From: Myrica gale
Taxonomy: Eukaryota; Streptophyta; Magnoliopsida; Fagales; Myricaceae
DNA: 64,000 nucleotides
Reading direction: 5' to 3'
NCBI GenBank assembly: GCA_963930655.1
Contig: OZ005615.1
Coordinates: 15,952,001-16,016,000 of the forward strand
In this document: in pieces, positions 1 to 9,423 of the stretch
Layout of the letters: each line of letters starts with the position of its first letter
Numbering within the stretch: position 1 is the first letter of the stretch
Program-made: the position numbers and the translations under genes
Notes under the pieces: generated by a model
The model's database searches: none
What the model saw: only the letters and a program-made list of their open reading frames with translations
What the model was told of the DNA's origin: nothing

Positions 1-662
1 GTTCAACTACATCTCTCCTTCCATTTCAAGGTAAAATCTTCTCTTTATATTTAAATTTCTCTTGTTCCCTTTGAAATTACAGATTAGGTGTCCTTCAACT
101 TTTTTTTAAAAAAATTGTAAATCTAATTCTGTTTTGTTTCAAATCACTTGATTTTGAGATTCTTGTAAGTTTGTAGTGGGTTCTGTATTGAGCGTGCACA
201 ATTAAAAAACCAAAATCAAATCATTCGTCATTTTTTGAAATTTAGGGTTCATAGTTGGAATTTTTTAAAATTACTTGGATTTTGGCACAAATTTGTGAAA
301 TGTTCATAGGGCTTTTATGTTTCTAGTATTCTAAACATATTTTGCACCATTTCATCGGATTATATTTCTTTTATATTTAAATCTACATTTTTTTTCAAAA
401 TTTATTCTTCTGGGTAGAACACTTGAAAAGATTTTGTTATCCGCATATTTGGTTGCCTGCAATAACATGATAAATTCTTTGCTGGGTATTGAAGACTTCA
501 AGTTAAAAAAAACATTTGAAATGAATGCATGTTTGTTAATATTTTTTTAAAAGAAAAACAAATTGTTTTCTTTTCCCATTTCATATAATGGATTTCATTG
601 TCCTTATGTATAGTTAATTGGAATTTGAGGACCAAGAAAGTTGAGAATTTTTTTACAAATAT
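1..662. other. Non-coding left flank of the transposon nest
   Basis: AT-rich sequence with many poly-T runs and no convincing coding region. A CAAG/GTAAAA junction near base 30 could be a splice donor, so this may be 5' UTR and intron of a gene that starts left of the window, but no protein can be read. The gypsy LTR begins at about 663 (TGTTACC). Confidence 0.4.
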
Positions 663-958
663 TGTTACCGGGGTTAACCAGATAGCGTGGGACACCTCAT
701 GAGCTCTCGAGATAGTGATGGGAATTGTCAGGATATTTGTGGGACGATCGGGAGAGTGTTTGGGCTCACACTCTAACTCACGCACTCGGATAGATAAGTT
801 CACCACCCAAGTAGAACACAAAGGGATACAGAAATCTCCACCCAATGTGATTACACGGGATACAGAGCAAGAACTCACTACGTATCGGAATCCACCGAAA
901 GGATAATATTTTGGAGAAGAAATCATTCTTCAAAGAAGCCTATGGCTCAAGTTGTATA

Positions 959-1763
959 TGTAAGAATTATGTCCAAAATTTCATTTATTTGAATAATTAT
1001 TTATTTAGATGTCACATGTTTATATTTAGATGTCACATGTTTATATTTATTTATTGCCTATTTGTTGAGTGACAATGTAGAAAAGTTGTGTCAATGATTA
1101 ATGAAACAAAGGTGAAGAGTATGACTATTCGGTTCCTTGTTCACTTAATATTTGTTCTAAACCAAGGTACATGTTTATGTATAATAGGTCTACACTCAGG
1201 ATATATGAGTTAGAGACTTAATCAGTAATATGATTCTGATTCTATTGTCTCATATGGAATATAGTATATTATTAGAATAAATAAACAAATATTTGTTAGC
1301 ATAAGGAATTTTACAAATCAATCTCAAATACTCAGGTGTGAATCGTAATATGTTGATGGACATGATTACAATTAGAATAAGCCTGAAATTTGGAATAAAA
1401 TAATGTAAGGGAATTAATGAAAAATTAATTTTTTCATGTGATCCTACAGTCGAGATCTGAGATCCCTAATTAACAATCTCACTCAAATCACATCTAGGGT
1501 TTCATTAAAATGATAGACTATAAGATAGTAGATCAATCGAAGCGGTTGGCCATCAGGACCTTAGAGAAACCTTGTGATAGCTTTGAGTATGTAAAGGAGT
1601 GAGGCGGAACATTTAGGCTGCTAAGCTATGAAATAAAAAAAAACTCAAGGTGTAAGATCAACAAGACCTGAAGATTAAAACAAAAATTGTAGAGTCAGTC
1701 CCATAGAAGATCAAGATCTTTCATCAAGATCAAGTAAGTAATTTTTTCGCAGGCACACTTTGA
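959..1763. mobile_element. 805-bp insertion inside the gypsy 3' LTR
   Basis: The LTR copy at 30,321-30,960 runs without a break through the point where this copy is interrupted. The extra sequence is flanked by GTATA at 954-958 and again at 1,764-1,768, consistent with a 5-bp target-site duplication. The insert starts TGTAAG and ends CTTTGA, which is not a standard LTR end. It has no long open frame and contains a 21-bp unit present twice in tandem at 1,004-1,045. The superfamily is unknown. Confidence 0.55.
1004..1045. repeat. Two tandem copies of a 21-bp unit
   Basis: The unit beginning TTTAGATGTCACATG occurs twice head to tail (1,004-1,024 and 1,025-1,045) inside the 805-bp insertion. Confidence 0.85.
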
Positions 1764-2146
1764 GTATAAACACTCAAAATCTTTGTATTTTTCCATTGCT
1801 AGAGAAAGGTTTAAATAGTAGTACTTGGAACAACTCAAGCATGAGTAAATGAGAATTAAAATTTCCAAAACATTAATTGAGACATAGGAAACATAAAATA
1901 ATCTTAGGGAAATGAAAAAAATATTGAAAATTCAAAAGGCTAGCTAAAAATAGAAAAATCATCCAAAATTCGCTATACCTCGTAACAAGTTGCCAATCTG
2001 ACCACCATGAAGTAATTTCACCATAACTTTATTTAGAAAACTCCAAATTGAATGTCATTTAATGCGTTAAAAACTAGACTCATGAAGCTTTCAAAAAACA
2101 CATAACTCGAATACAAAATCTTTGTAAGTCATTCAAGCAATTTATT

Positions 2147-2741
2147 TCAATATCGACTCTCGACTTTGACCACACCTGTGTCATGCTCCCTCAGTTGGGA
2201 AAGACTCAACCTCGAAACTTGCTCTTCATCTTCTTCTTCATGATATTGGGGAAAGGAAGAAACATTAAAGGTTTCTAAAACTCCATATTTTCCTGGAAGT
2301 TCAATCTTATACGCATTCTCACCAATAGGTTGGAGCACCTTGAATGGACCGTCGAGTCCAGGCTTGAGCTTAGCATGTCGTCCTCTTGGGAAATATTCTT
2401 TCCTTAGAAGAATCCAGAGAAATCAACTTGAAACTTGCTTGATTTTCGTACTTGTTGGCTTGCTTCTTGTACTTCTCAGTTTGCTTGAGAATCCGATCTA
2501 GAACTTGTTCATGCAATTTCTTAATGCTCTTCATTCTCTCCTCGGCATCGCCACTAAAATGATGAGTAGTAGAATGTGGAGCCAAGTCAAAAGGATTAAT
2601 AGGATTCCAGCCACAGAAAATTTTAAAAGAACTACAACCCGTAGTTTAACTAGTGGAACAATTATAAGCAAACTCATCTTGTTTAAGATTTAGATCCTAT
2701 TGACGAACATTCTTACCAACAAAGCTCCTCAATAAATTAAT
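2147..2741 (-). pseudogene. Ty3/gypsy integrase C-terminal end (3' part of split pol)
   Basis: Minus-strand translation matches the end of plant Ty3/gypsy polyproteins. From 2,741 downward it reads INLLRSFVGKNVRQ, then DEFAYN, then a segment with HHFSGDAEERMKSIKKLHEQ, then AKLKPGLDGPFKVLQPIG and KIELPGKYGV, a stretch common after the integrase core. Stop codons and a frameshift near 2,390 disable it. It is the continuation of the integrase that breaks off at about 23,059: that part ends at KLGTTLQF and this one resumes about 20 residues later. The intervening 20 kb is the copia insertion. No chromodomain was recognised. Confidence 0.8.
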
Positions 2742-2850
2742 TGAAAGTCTATGTAGCAACCCCAGAGGGGGATGAATTGGGTTTTAATAAAAATTAACCT
2801 TTTCTAAGAGATTTAAAACACAAAGCACAATAAACCACATGAGCAAAGAA
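2742..2850 (-). repeat. 3' end of the Sirevirus-like copia 3' LTR
   Basis: The segment starting TGAAAGTCTATG nearly repeats 22,448-22,557, the sequence next to the primer binding site at the 5' end of the same copia element. Read on the minus strand it ends GACTTTCA. Similarity to the 5' LTR stops near 2,850, after which the two copies are unrelated, so this LTR was recombined or partly replaced. Confidence 0.75.
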
Positions 2851-2908
2851 CACTTTTCAGACCCGAAACCCTTGTCACCAATCTTCTGAGGTGTCAACAC
2901 ACTTTTCT

Positions 2909-3763
2909 TCACCTATTCTCCATCCTCATTTTGCATAAACCCATCAATTTAAGAGTTTTCTGGTTATACTTTTGAGACTCTTTGAGTTTTTCTCTAACCT
3001 CCATAGATAGTTCAATCTCAAGGGAATGAAATAGGTGCCTTTTCTTTTCAGAGGCAACCTTCATGTGATTAATCATCAAGTGGCCAAGATTCATTTGAGT
3101 ACGGGTGATTAAACCGTACATGATAAATAATTCCAAGAAGGTAATGTACTCAAATTTACCAGTTCTTGGTAAAATAACATGGCACACCATGTGATGTAAT
3201 ATTCGTCTATGGACTGTTAAGTCACTGGCAGTGGGTTTAAACACTTTGTTTAGGGTTGGATTATCCAACACAACCCTAAGAATGTTTAGAGGTTCTACCT
3301 CAACCATTCCCATTCATGTATAAGCATCATATAATTTCTTTCCCCCATTGGGAGCAGCAATCAAAGAATTTAACGATGTTGCAGACAAATCCAAGATTTT
3401 CCCATTTACATAACTGGTGACAGACTCGGATGTAGTGTGCTAAAGGTTAGCATATACCAATTTCAAAAGATATAAATAGCAATCTACCTTCAAGTTCACA
3501 AAAACTCCTCATCCTTGATATTCAAACATATCCTTAAAATCAAATTCATTCTCACTAAACCACTTAAAATCAGCCCATCTCCCAGTAATAAATTTTCTAC
3601 CCCTGAAATCTTGTAGAAACCTATTCCTATAGAGACCTGACCTGTAGATATAGGCTTCGGTAGAGGGCGTGGCTTCCTCAACATTCTTCCCTTTCTTCCG
3701 TGCTCGGGAACTAGCCGAAGATGGCGTCTGAGGATTGGAGCGCTTGGGATGACTGGAGGACAT
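2909..3763 (-). pseudogene. Degraded ORF resembling the 'putative plant transposon protein' domain
   Basis: One reading frame of about 284 codons runs from an ATG at 3,763 to 2,909 with only three internal stops (TGA after FEYQG, TAG after VYANL, TGA before MGMVEVE). The N-terminus is basic and serine/proline rich (MSSSHPKRSNPQTPSS, then RARKKGK, a possible nuclear localisation signal). A middle part has FRGRKFITGRWADF. The C-terminal part (HHMVCHVILPRTGKFEYI, then LGHLMINHMKVA) resembles a domain common in uncharacterised plant transposon-derived proteins (PF20167-type; from memory, not searched). Upstream on the minus strand lie a pyrimidine-rich leader and AT-rich TATA-like sequences. It sits where the copia 3' LTR should be, so it may be LTR-borne or from another element. 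Confidence 0.5.
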
Positions 3764-3959
3764 CTCGGTAGAGGCAGGAAAGACGTCGGCAATAGGATTT
3801 TGAGAGGTGGCCGGAGAGTGAGGGGATTTCGTGGGGAAGAGAAAACGACACGGTTTGGGTGAGAGAGAGAGGTCTGCGAAAAGGAGAGGAGATAATGTGC
3901 TGACCCTTGCCCTAAAGAGGTTTTAATAGGACACGCGTGTTCCCTATTTTAAAAACACT

Positions 3960-4175
3960 ATGCCCGATAGATGTGTTGTCACATTGGATCAATGTGTCGG
4001 CACATTACACATGTACCCGAGAGCATTTTTAAAGGGGCTCAAGAACTGAAAGCTAATGTGTTGACACATATACTTATAGTGTCGACACATACTTCCTTGG
4101 TTCAAAAGGCCATGAAAACCAGAAGTATTGACACTTGAATTACCAAGTGTTGACACATTCTATGTACAAAAAAAT
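3960..4175. repeat. Cluster of variants of the ATGTGTCGACACAT palindrome
   Basis: Several copies of a perfect or near-perfect 14-bp palindrome (TGTGTCGGCACAT, TGTTGACACAT, GTGTCGACACAT and relatives) lie within about 200 bp. The same motif clusters at 27,870-28,100 and 46,920-47,110, both inside LTRs of one family, so it marks the U3 region of that LTR here too. Confidence 0.7.
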
Positions 4176-4322
4176 TCTTCCGGGATTTTTCAAAGAACAT
4201 CAATTGAAATCAAACTAATATGAAACACTTTAGCATATAGATCAAACCATGTTCTAAGCAATTAATGAAACATAATCAAAATAACAAATCAAACATATAT
4301 TATCACATTAGTCCAATGGAAA

Positions 4323-4808
4323 TCACATTCCTATCTCTTGGCGAATAAAACAAAATCTATCCTCACTAAGAGGTTTTGTGAAAATGTTCGCCAATTGAAG
4401 GTCAGTATTTACAAACTCAAGAACAATGTCCCCTCTTCGAGTATGATCACGAATAAAGTGATGTTTTATCTCAATGTGTTTTGTCCTATAGTGTTGAATT
4501 GGATTTTTAGTAAGGTTTATAACACTGGTGTTTTCACATTTTATTGGGATGAGAGAGTAATGAAGATTAAAATCTCTCAATTGTTGTTTCATCCACAATA
4601 CTTGTGCACAACAATTGCCCACGGCAATATACTCGGCTTCCGTAGTTGATAGAGCTACGAAGTTTTGTTTCTTGCAACACCAAGAGACTAGCGATGAGCC
4701 AAGAAATTGGCAAGCACCACTAGTACTCTTTCTATCAATTTTACAACCGGCATAATCCGCATCCGAGTATCCTTGAAAATTAAATTCAACACTCTTAGGA
4801 TAAAACAA
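4323..4808 (-). pseudogene. Ty1/copia RNase H domain (end of pol)
   Basis: The translation contains the signature GYSDADYAGC, then RKSTSGACQFLG, LVSWCCKKQN, LSTTEAEYIA and HFIRDH, the standard order in copia RNase H, followed by LANIFTKPL near the C-terminus. The reading is open to its natural end at 4,323. It belongs to the element whose integrase is split by the CACTA insertion, and the reverse transcriptase just upstream is broken. The catalytic Asp of DADYAG and Glu of TEAEY are both present. Confidence 0.9.
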
Positions 4809-5182
4809 TCCAAGATTTTAAGTGCCAACAAGATATCTCAAGAAATAAGTATTTTCAAGATCAAATGCATAATTCTTTTTATGATCGAGTACATTGCCAC
4901 ATACATATGCAAGCATTTCATATGACATTCATGTACATTGATATCTATGAGCATGCAAGACATATTTTATTTATTGCACATTGATATCTTTCGACTCACA
5001 GTATTTTTCTTTAAATTGTATCATTCCAGAGAATATTTCAGGTGAGGAAACTTAAGATGAAGATCTTGAACCCTAGGAGAAGGGTTGGCAAGAATGTTTT
5101 CTCCCTTTTGTTATTGCAGTATAGGTTTAGATATAATTTTGAAAAGAGCCGTCATGAGCCTCCGATGTGTGGTGGTCATGGG
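4809..5182 (-). other. Region where the copia reverse transcriptase core should be
   Basis: Between the N-terminal RT segment (ending LSEVYKVE at 5,183) and the pre-RNase H segment (around YLVGT, about 4,830-4,850) a copia pol needs roughly 150-200 residues including the YVDD box. Only about 370 bp is present and no YVDD is readable. Part of it, near 5,020-5,045 (GTATCATTCCAGA, then CAGGTGAGG), resembles 41,550-41,575 in the 3.2-kb LTR-like element. The catalytic core has therefore been lost, perhaps replaced by a fragment of another repeat. Confidence 0.55.
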
Positions 5183-6046
5183 CTATTCGACCTTGTAGAC
5201 CTCAGAGAGGAATCCATTTAAAAAGACATTTTTTACATCCATTTGAAAGAGTTTAAAATCCTTAAAACAAGCAAAAACAAGTAACATACGAATGGATTCT
5301 AATCGGGCAACAGGTGCAAAGGTTTCATCAAAATCTATTCCTTCTTCTTGATTATAACCTCGGGCTACCAATATTGCCTTGTTCCTTACAACAGCCCTGG
5401 ATTCATCCATTTTGTTTCTAAAAACCCATTTTTGTACCAATAATTGGATAATCCTTGGATCTGGGGACTAGATGTCATACTTGGTTTTTCTCAAATTTTT
5501 TCAATTCTTTTTCCATAGCATGGATCCAACTTTCATCATCTTTAGCCTCAAGAAAAATTTTAGGCTCAAGTTGTGAAAGTAAAACAAAATTATTAGCTTG
5601 GTTTAAAGAAGAGCGAGTACTTACCCCTTTCTCCGCATTACCAATGATTTGCTGAAGATGATGACTTTTGATGTATTTCCATGATTTTGGTAGATCATCT
5701 TTATCTTGTTGAGACTCTTCTTGAATTCTTGAAGTTCTTGCTCTTTCTCAAGAGTTTCTTCTTTGTCTTTGTCAATTATAAGCTTTCGACCTCTTTATTA
5801 AGATCTACAATATCCTCATCATCTTTTCTCACAATTATGTCAGATTCATCAAAAACAACATGAATTGATTCTTCTACAACCAAGGTACGCTTATTAAAAA
5901 CACGAAAGGCCTTACTAGAAGATGAATAGCCAAGAAATATACCTAAATTTGCCTTGACATCGAACTTACCCAAATTGTCTTTATTTTTATTGAGCACAAA
6001 GCATTGGCATCCAAAAACATGAAAGTAGCTAATGTTGGGTTTTCTA
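5183..6046 (-). pseudogene. Ty1/copia integrase C-terminus and RT N-terminus
   Basis: From 6,046 downward the minus strand encodes KPNISYFHVFGCQCFVLNK, then LGIFLGYS and the linker around VVFDES (integrase C-terminal region). It continues through an acidic linker to WIHAMEKELKKFEKN and IIGTK, where one extra A shifts the frame, then [38 protein letters not shown] and [12 protein letters not shown], the N-terminal part of copia reverse transcriptase. The first catalytic Asp ([11 protein letters not shown]) is present. The upstream integrase core lies at 19,694-20,340, on the far side of the CACTA transposon. Stops and the frameshift make it non-functional. Confidence 0.88.
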
Positions 6047-6049
6047 TCA
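6047..6049. other. Target-site duplication TCA, left copy
   Basis: TCA lies immediately outside the CACTA terminus at 6,050 and is repeated at 19,691-19,693. CACTA elements make 3-bp duplications. Removing the element and one TCA restores the copia integrase reading frame. Confidence 0.9.
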
Positions 6050-6115
6050 CACTACAAAAAACTGACTTTTAATGACGAAATTCTCAGTGACAAAATGAAT
6101 TTTGTCACTAAAAGT
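6050..6115 (+). repeat. CACTA left terminal inverted repeat with internal hairpin
   Basis: It starts CACTACAAAAAACTGACTTT. Within it AGTGACAAAATGAATTTTGTCACT is an almost perfect inverted repeat, so the tip can fold on itself. The same palindrome type (AGTGACAAAA with TTTTGTCACT) recurs at the right end. Confidence 0.9.
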
Positions 6116-6119
6116 CTAT

Positions 6120-6660
6120 CGTATAAACATCGATTGATCGCCTTTAACAGCGATCGATCGTGTTGTAGAAGCTGAGTCAAACGATTGATCGTCTAAAGTA
6201 GACAATCAATCGGTTATGATTAATTAGCGACTGATTGATACTTTATGTACCGATGAATCAGTAATTAAAACGGTGAGTTTCAATTTAATGTCGATCGATC
6301 ACTGTAATTGTCGATCGATCATTGTAGTTACCGATCGATCGGTAATTGACGTTGTACTTTCAAAAAACCTCGACTGATCTACCGCTTTGGTAGGCTTCAT
6401 ATTGAAACGCTTAGTTTTGATGAAGTAGCGATTGATCTGTAGGCTTGATATTAAAAGTAGTGATCGATCGGTATTTTCCACAGATCGATGTTTTTTTCCG
6501 ATGGATCGTTAGCATGTAACGATGGATCGCTAAAAAGCCAAACGTATCGTTTTTTTTACGCGCTCGATTGGTGTTTATAAAGAGATCGATCACTATATAG
6601 AGCGACTCATCTCTATTGTGGCGATGGATCACCATTTTGTTAAATCTTTTTAATATTTTA
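6120..6660 (+). repeat. Left subterminal CGATCGATC repeat array
   Basis: The motif CGATCGATC and one-base variants recur every 20-60 bp, for example near 6,150, 6,293, 6,311, 6,330, 6,461 and 6,589, in both orientations because the motif is nearly self-complementary. Subterminal repeats in CACTA elements are binding sites for the TNPA-type protein; that this array has that role is inference. Confidence 0.8.
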
Positions 6661-6722
6661 ATTATATTATTGTGGTTATTTATTAACACATATTTATATA
6701 CAATTTTTGCAGCGTTCGTAAA

Positions 6723-7148
6723 ATGTCAGGACCTAAACGTGCACGCACAACGAGGGCCGCATAGGAGGCAGCACGACCTTCTACATCAGCGTCAGAGGTA
6801 CGTATCGAGCCGAGAGCGCTTGCAGTGCCCCCTCCCTAGGTGGCTCAACTATTTGAGGACCTCGACAGCCGTGTCAGTGCGAATGTGAAGGCCGCTCTAC
6901 AACCTTCTGAGAGGCAGGTGCAGTCATTGGAGGAGGAGGTGAAGGAGCTCCAGACCGCCTTCGATGGGGAGTCCACTGTGACAATGCTACGCAACAAGTC
7001 GGTCATGGCTCATATGTCAAACGTCAGCGCGCAGATGGAAGAAATTAGGAAGACTCTGGATGATTTCAAGACGGAGGCAGATCCACAGATTATTCCCGGC
7101 GATATTCCTGATGACTTGGACACTTTCCGTGATGATGTTGCACGTTGA
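6723..7148 (+). pseudogene. Coiled-coil accessory ORF of the CACTA element
   Basis: A 142-codon frame (141 residues plus stop) begins MSGPKRARTTRAA, with a basic cluster that could be a nuclear localisation signal, and has two in-frame TAG codons (position 14, and just before VAQLFEDL). The rest is a predicted coiled coil: SERQVQSLEEEVKELQTAF and VSAQMEEIRKTLDDF show heptad spacing. It ends acidic (GDIPDDLDTFRDD). I do not recognise a named family. Its place between the left subterminal array and the transposase, on the same strand, suggests it belongs to the transposon. Apart from two point-mutation stops the frame is intact. Confidence 0.5.
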
Positions 7149-9423
7149 TGTATTTTTATTTTGTTTTTTTTATCTATTTGGGACATACATTTGGATTTCT
7201 GGTTTTATTTATGTATTTGAGACATTTGTATTTATCTGTGAAAATGTAGTAACTTTGATTACAGTTTAATTGTTTTTTTCATTTGTATTACATGTCATAT
7301 ACACTTATATACGTAAAATGACCAATATACCCTTTGGTCGGTGAAAATAACGAAAGAAGTAGTCGATCAAATAAGTAATATGAGAATTGTGACCAATATT
7401 ACTATTTATTATATAATGTGAGTTTAAATGATTAGAAATATAAAAATATATAAGTTGTGACCAATATTACTATTTATGTATGAAGATGACATTATTAGTA
7501 ATTTAATTTTAATAATTAAGTCATTTGTTAGGGTTAAATTTGTTTTTTTGATAATTAGGTGACCGATCGATCGCGTAGTAAGGCTACCGATGGATCGTTA
7601 GTATTTCTTTCATGCGTCGTCGTTTTATACAGAATTGACGATCGATCGCTCGTTTGGAAACGATCCATCGTTTCAGCACGTCGTCGTTTGGGTTCACTAA
7701 CCGATCGATCGTCCGAGACGACGTCGTTGCAATGGTTAGTACCAATCGATCAGAAGGTAACAGTGTCGTTTAATATTTTGTTACCGATGGATCGTTAGTA
7801 TGTCATGCATGCGTCGTCGTTTTATAAGAATATAACGATCGATCGAACGTGTGTAGCGATCCATCGGTGTTATCCGTCGTCGTTTTAGTCTACGATACGA
7901 TCGATCGGTCCTTACATGGATCGATCGTTAGAGTAGTTATTCTTCTAATCATCATTTTATTGAATAATGTGAGTTTAAATGATTAGAAATATAAAAATAT
8001 ATATTAACAAAGTATGTTATAATGTATTTAGATTACATAACAACATATCAAGTACATATCATTCATATTTAAGAAAGCATGTATAAGTTGTACATGTTAC
8101 ATCATAGATGCATTATGTTATTGCTAGTATGAGTTAAGTATTAAGATGTTAGAAACTAGTGACATAACGCTTATTTAACCACATGATTACAAGTCATAAG
8201 TATGAGGCATGTATTAAGATGACATTATTAGTAATTTAATTTTAATAATTAAGTCATGTTTAGGGTTAAATCTATTTTTTTATAATTATGTGACGGATTT
8301 ATCACGTAGTAAGGCAATCGATCGTGGTATAATGGTGTCGTTTAATATTTCGCTACTGATGGATCGTCAGTATGTAATGCATGCGTCATCGTTTTATACA
8401 GAAGGGACGATCAATCGCTCGTTTGGAAACGATCCATCTGTGAAATATTGAGCGGGATTTTTCATGCTGACAAGGCGATCAATTGTACGATTTCCGATCG
8501 ATCAACGTATATCGAGCTTGAAATGCGAGAATGCGCAAAGGTCGTGTGTGAAAGGTAAAAATACACCCACGGCAAGGAGAAGAGGAGATTCGCGGAAGGA
8601 GTTATTTTTCCCAAAAAATTTGTTAAAACATCTTCCTTTTAGTTGTGAGCGTTTTTAGAAGTGCTTAAGGTTAAGCCCAAGTTCAAATTCATTGGTGTTT
8701 TAACCAAGTGAATATTGGAAAATTTGGGCAACATTTGTGAGATTTTGGTGTGAAATTGGTTCGTTTTGGTCTACATTTTGTGCAAGAGGTAATGGAATCA
8801 ACATACACTGCGATTTATGAATGATTTGGTTCGTTATTTGATATTTTTTTATTTTTCCTTTTGTGGGTATTGTGGAATGGATTTGTGATAATTAGAGCTT
8901 ATTAGAGTATGTTTAATATGTATACTAGAATTAGAATTGCATGAGGATGATTTGTGTGTGTTTTAGGCTTGGATTTGAGTGTCTGGGAGGCCTGAAAAGT
9001 TGTATTTTTGATCTGGGTTTGTCACGATCGATCGCTGGTTTCGGATGATGGATCGTCTGTTAGATGGTGGTTATCCGATTGATCGTCTATGTGATGACGA
9101 TTGATCGTTTGTTTGATAGACATTCGGCGATCGATCGTCTATAGTAACGATCGATCGCTGGTTAGGGCAGATCGCTGCATTATGATTTTATGAGTGTTTA
9201 TTTTTATTATTGATACATGTGTAGTATTTGAGCTATATATTGAATATTTGATTATTGAAGTGCTTGAGTCCTAAAAATAAATCATGGAGTTTGAGAAGCA
9301 TGGCGGGTGAATATTGGAGTGTTTTTTACTCGTTATGTTTGAGTTTAGTTTTAGGATATACTTAATTCTTGTGTTGGTGTTGACGAATTACTTAATATGT
9401 GTATTTTTTTTAGATTGGTGGCG
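7149..9423 (+). repeat. Internal CGATCGATC-rich region of the CACTA element
   Basis: No gene is evident. CGATCGATC motifs are dense at 7,559-7,935, again at 8,310-8,510, and at 9,025-9,165, often beside the string GTCGTCGTTT. Two stretches (about 7,420-7,560 and 7,965-8,300) share AT-rich blocks such as GAGTTTAAATGATTAGAAAT and GTTAGGGTTAAAT, so part of the region was duplicated. The arrangement extends the subterminal-type motif about 3 kb into the element. Confidence 0.7.

Larger units (their letters stand above)
663..2140 (-). repeat. Ty3/gypsy 3' LTR, split by an insertion
   Basis: Two blocks (about 680-953 and 1,764-2,130) align in order and orientation with 30,321-30,960, the matching LTR at the other end of the nest. 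Shared landmarks are the segment around TTGTCAGGATATTTGT, the CCATTGCTAGAGAA segment and the TATTTAAA promoter-like box read on the minus strand. The gypsy pol stop at 2,147 lies just upstream on the minus strand, so this is the 3' LTR. The low-coordinate end TGTTACC reads GGTAACA on the minus strand, a normal LTR 3' terminus; the other end is approximate. The two copies differ at many positions, so the element is old. Confidence 0.7.

Noticed and set aside
498-926. Open reading frame on the minus strand, similar to one at 30,289-30,708
   Set aside because: Both are in the two gypsy LTR copies, so the similarity is explained by the LTR. The translation has no known domain and is not conserved at its ends.
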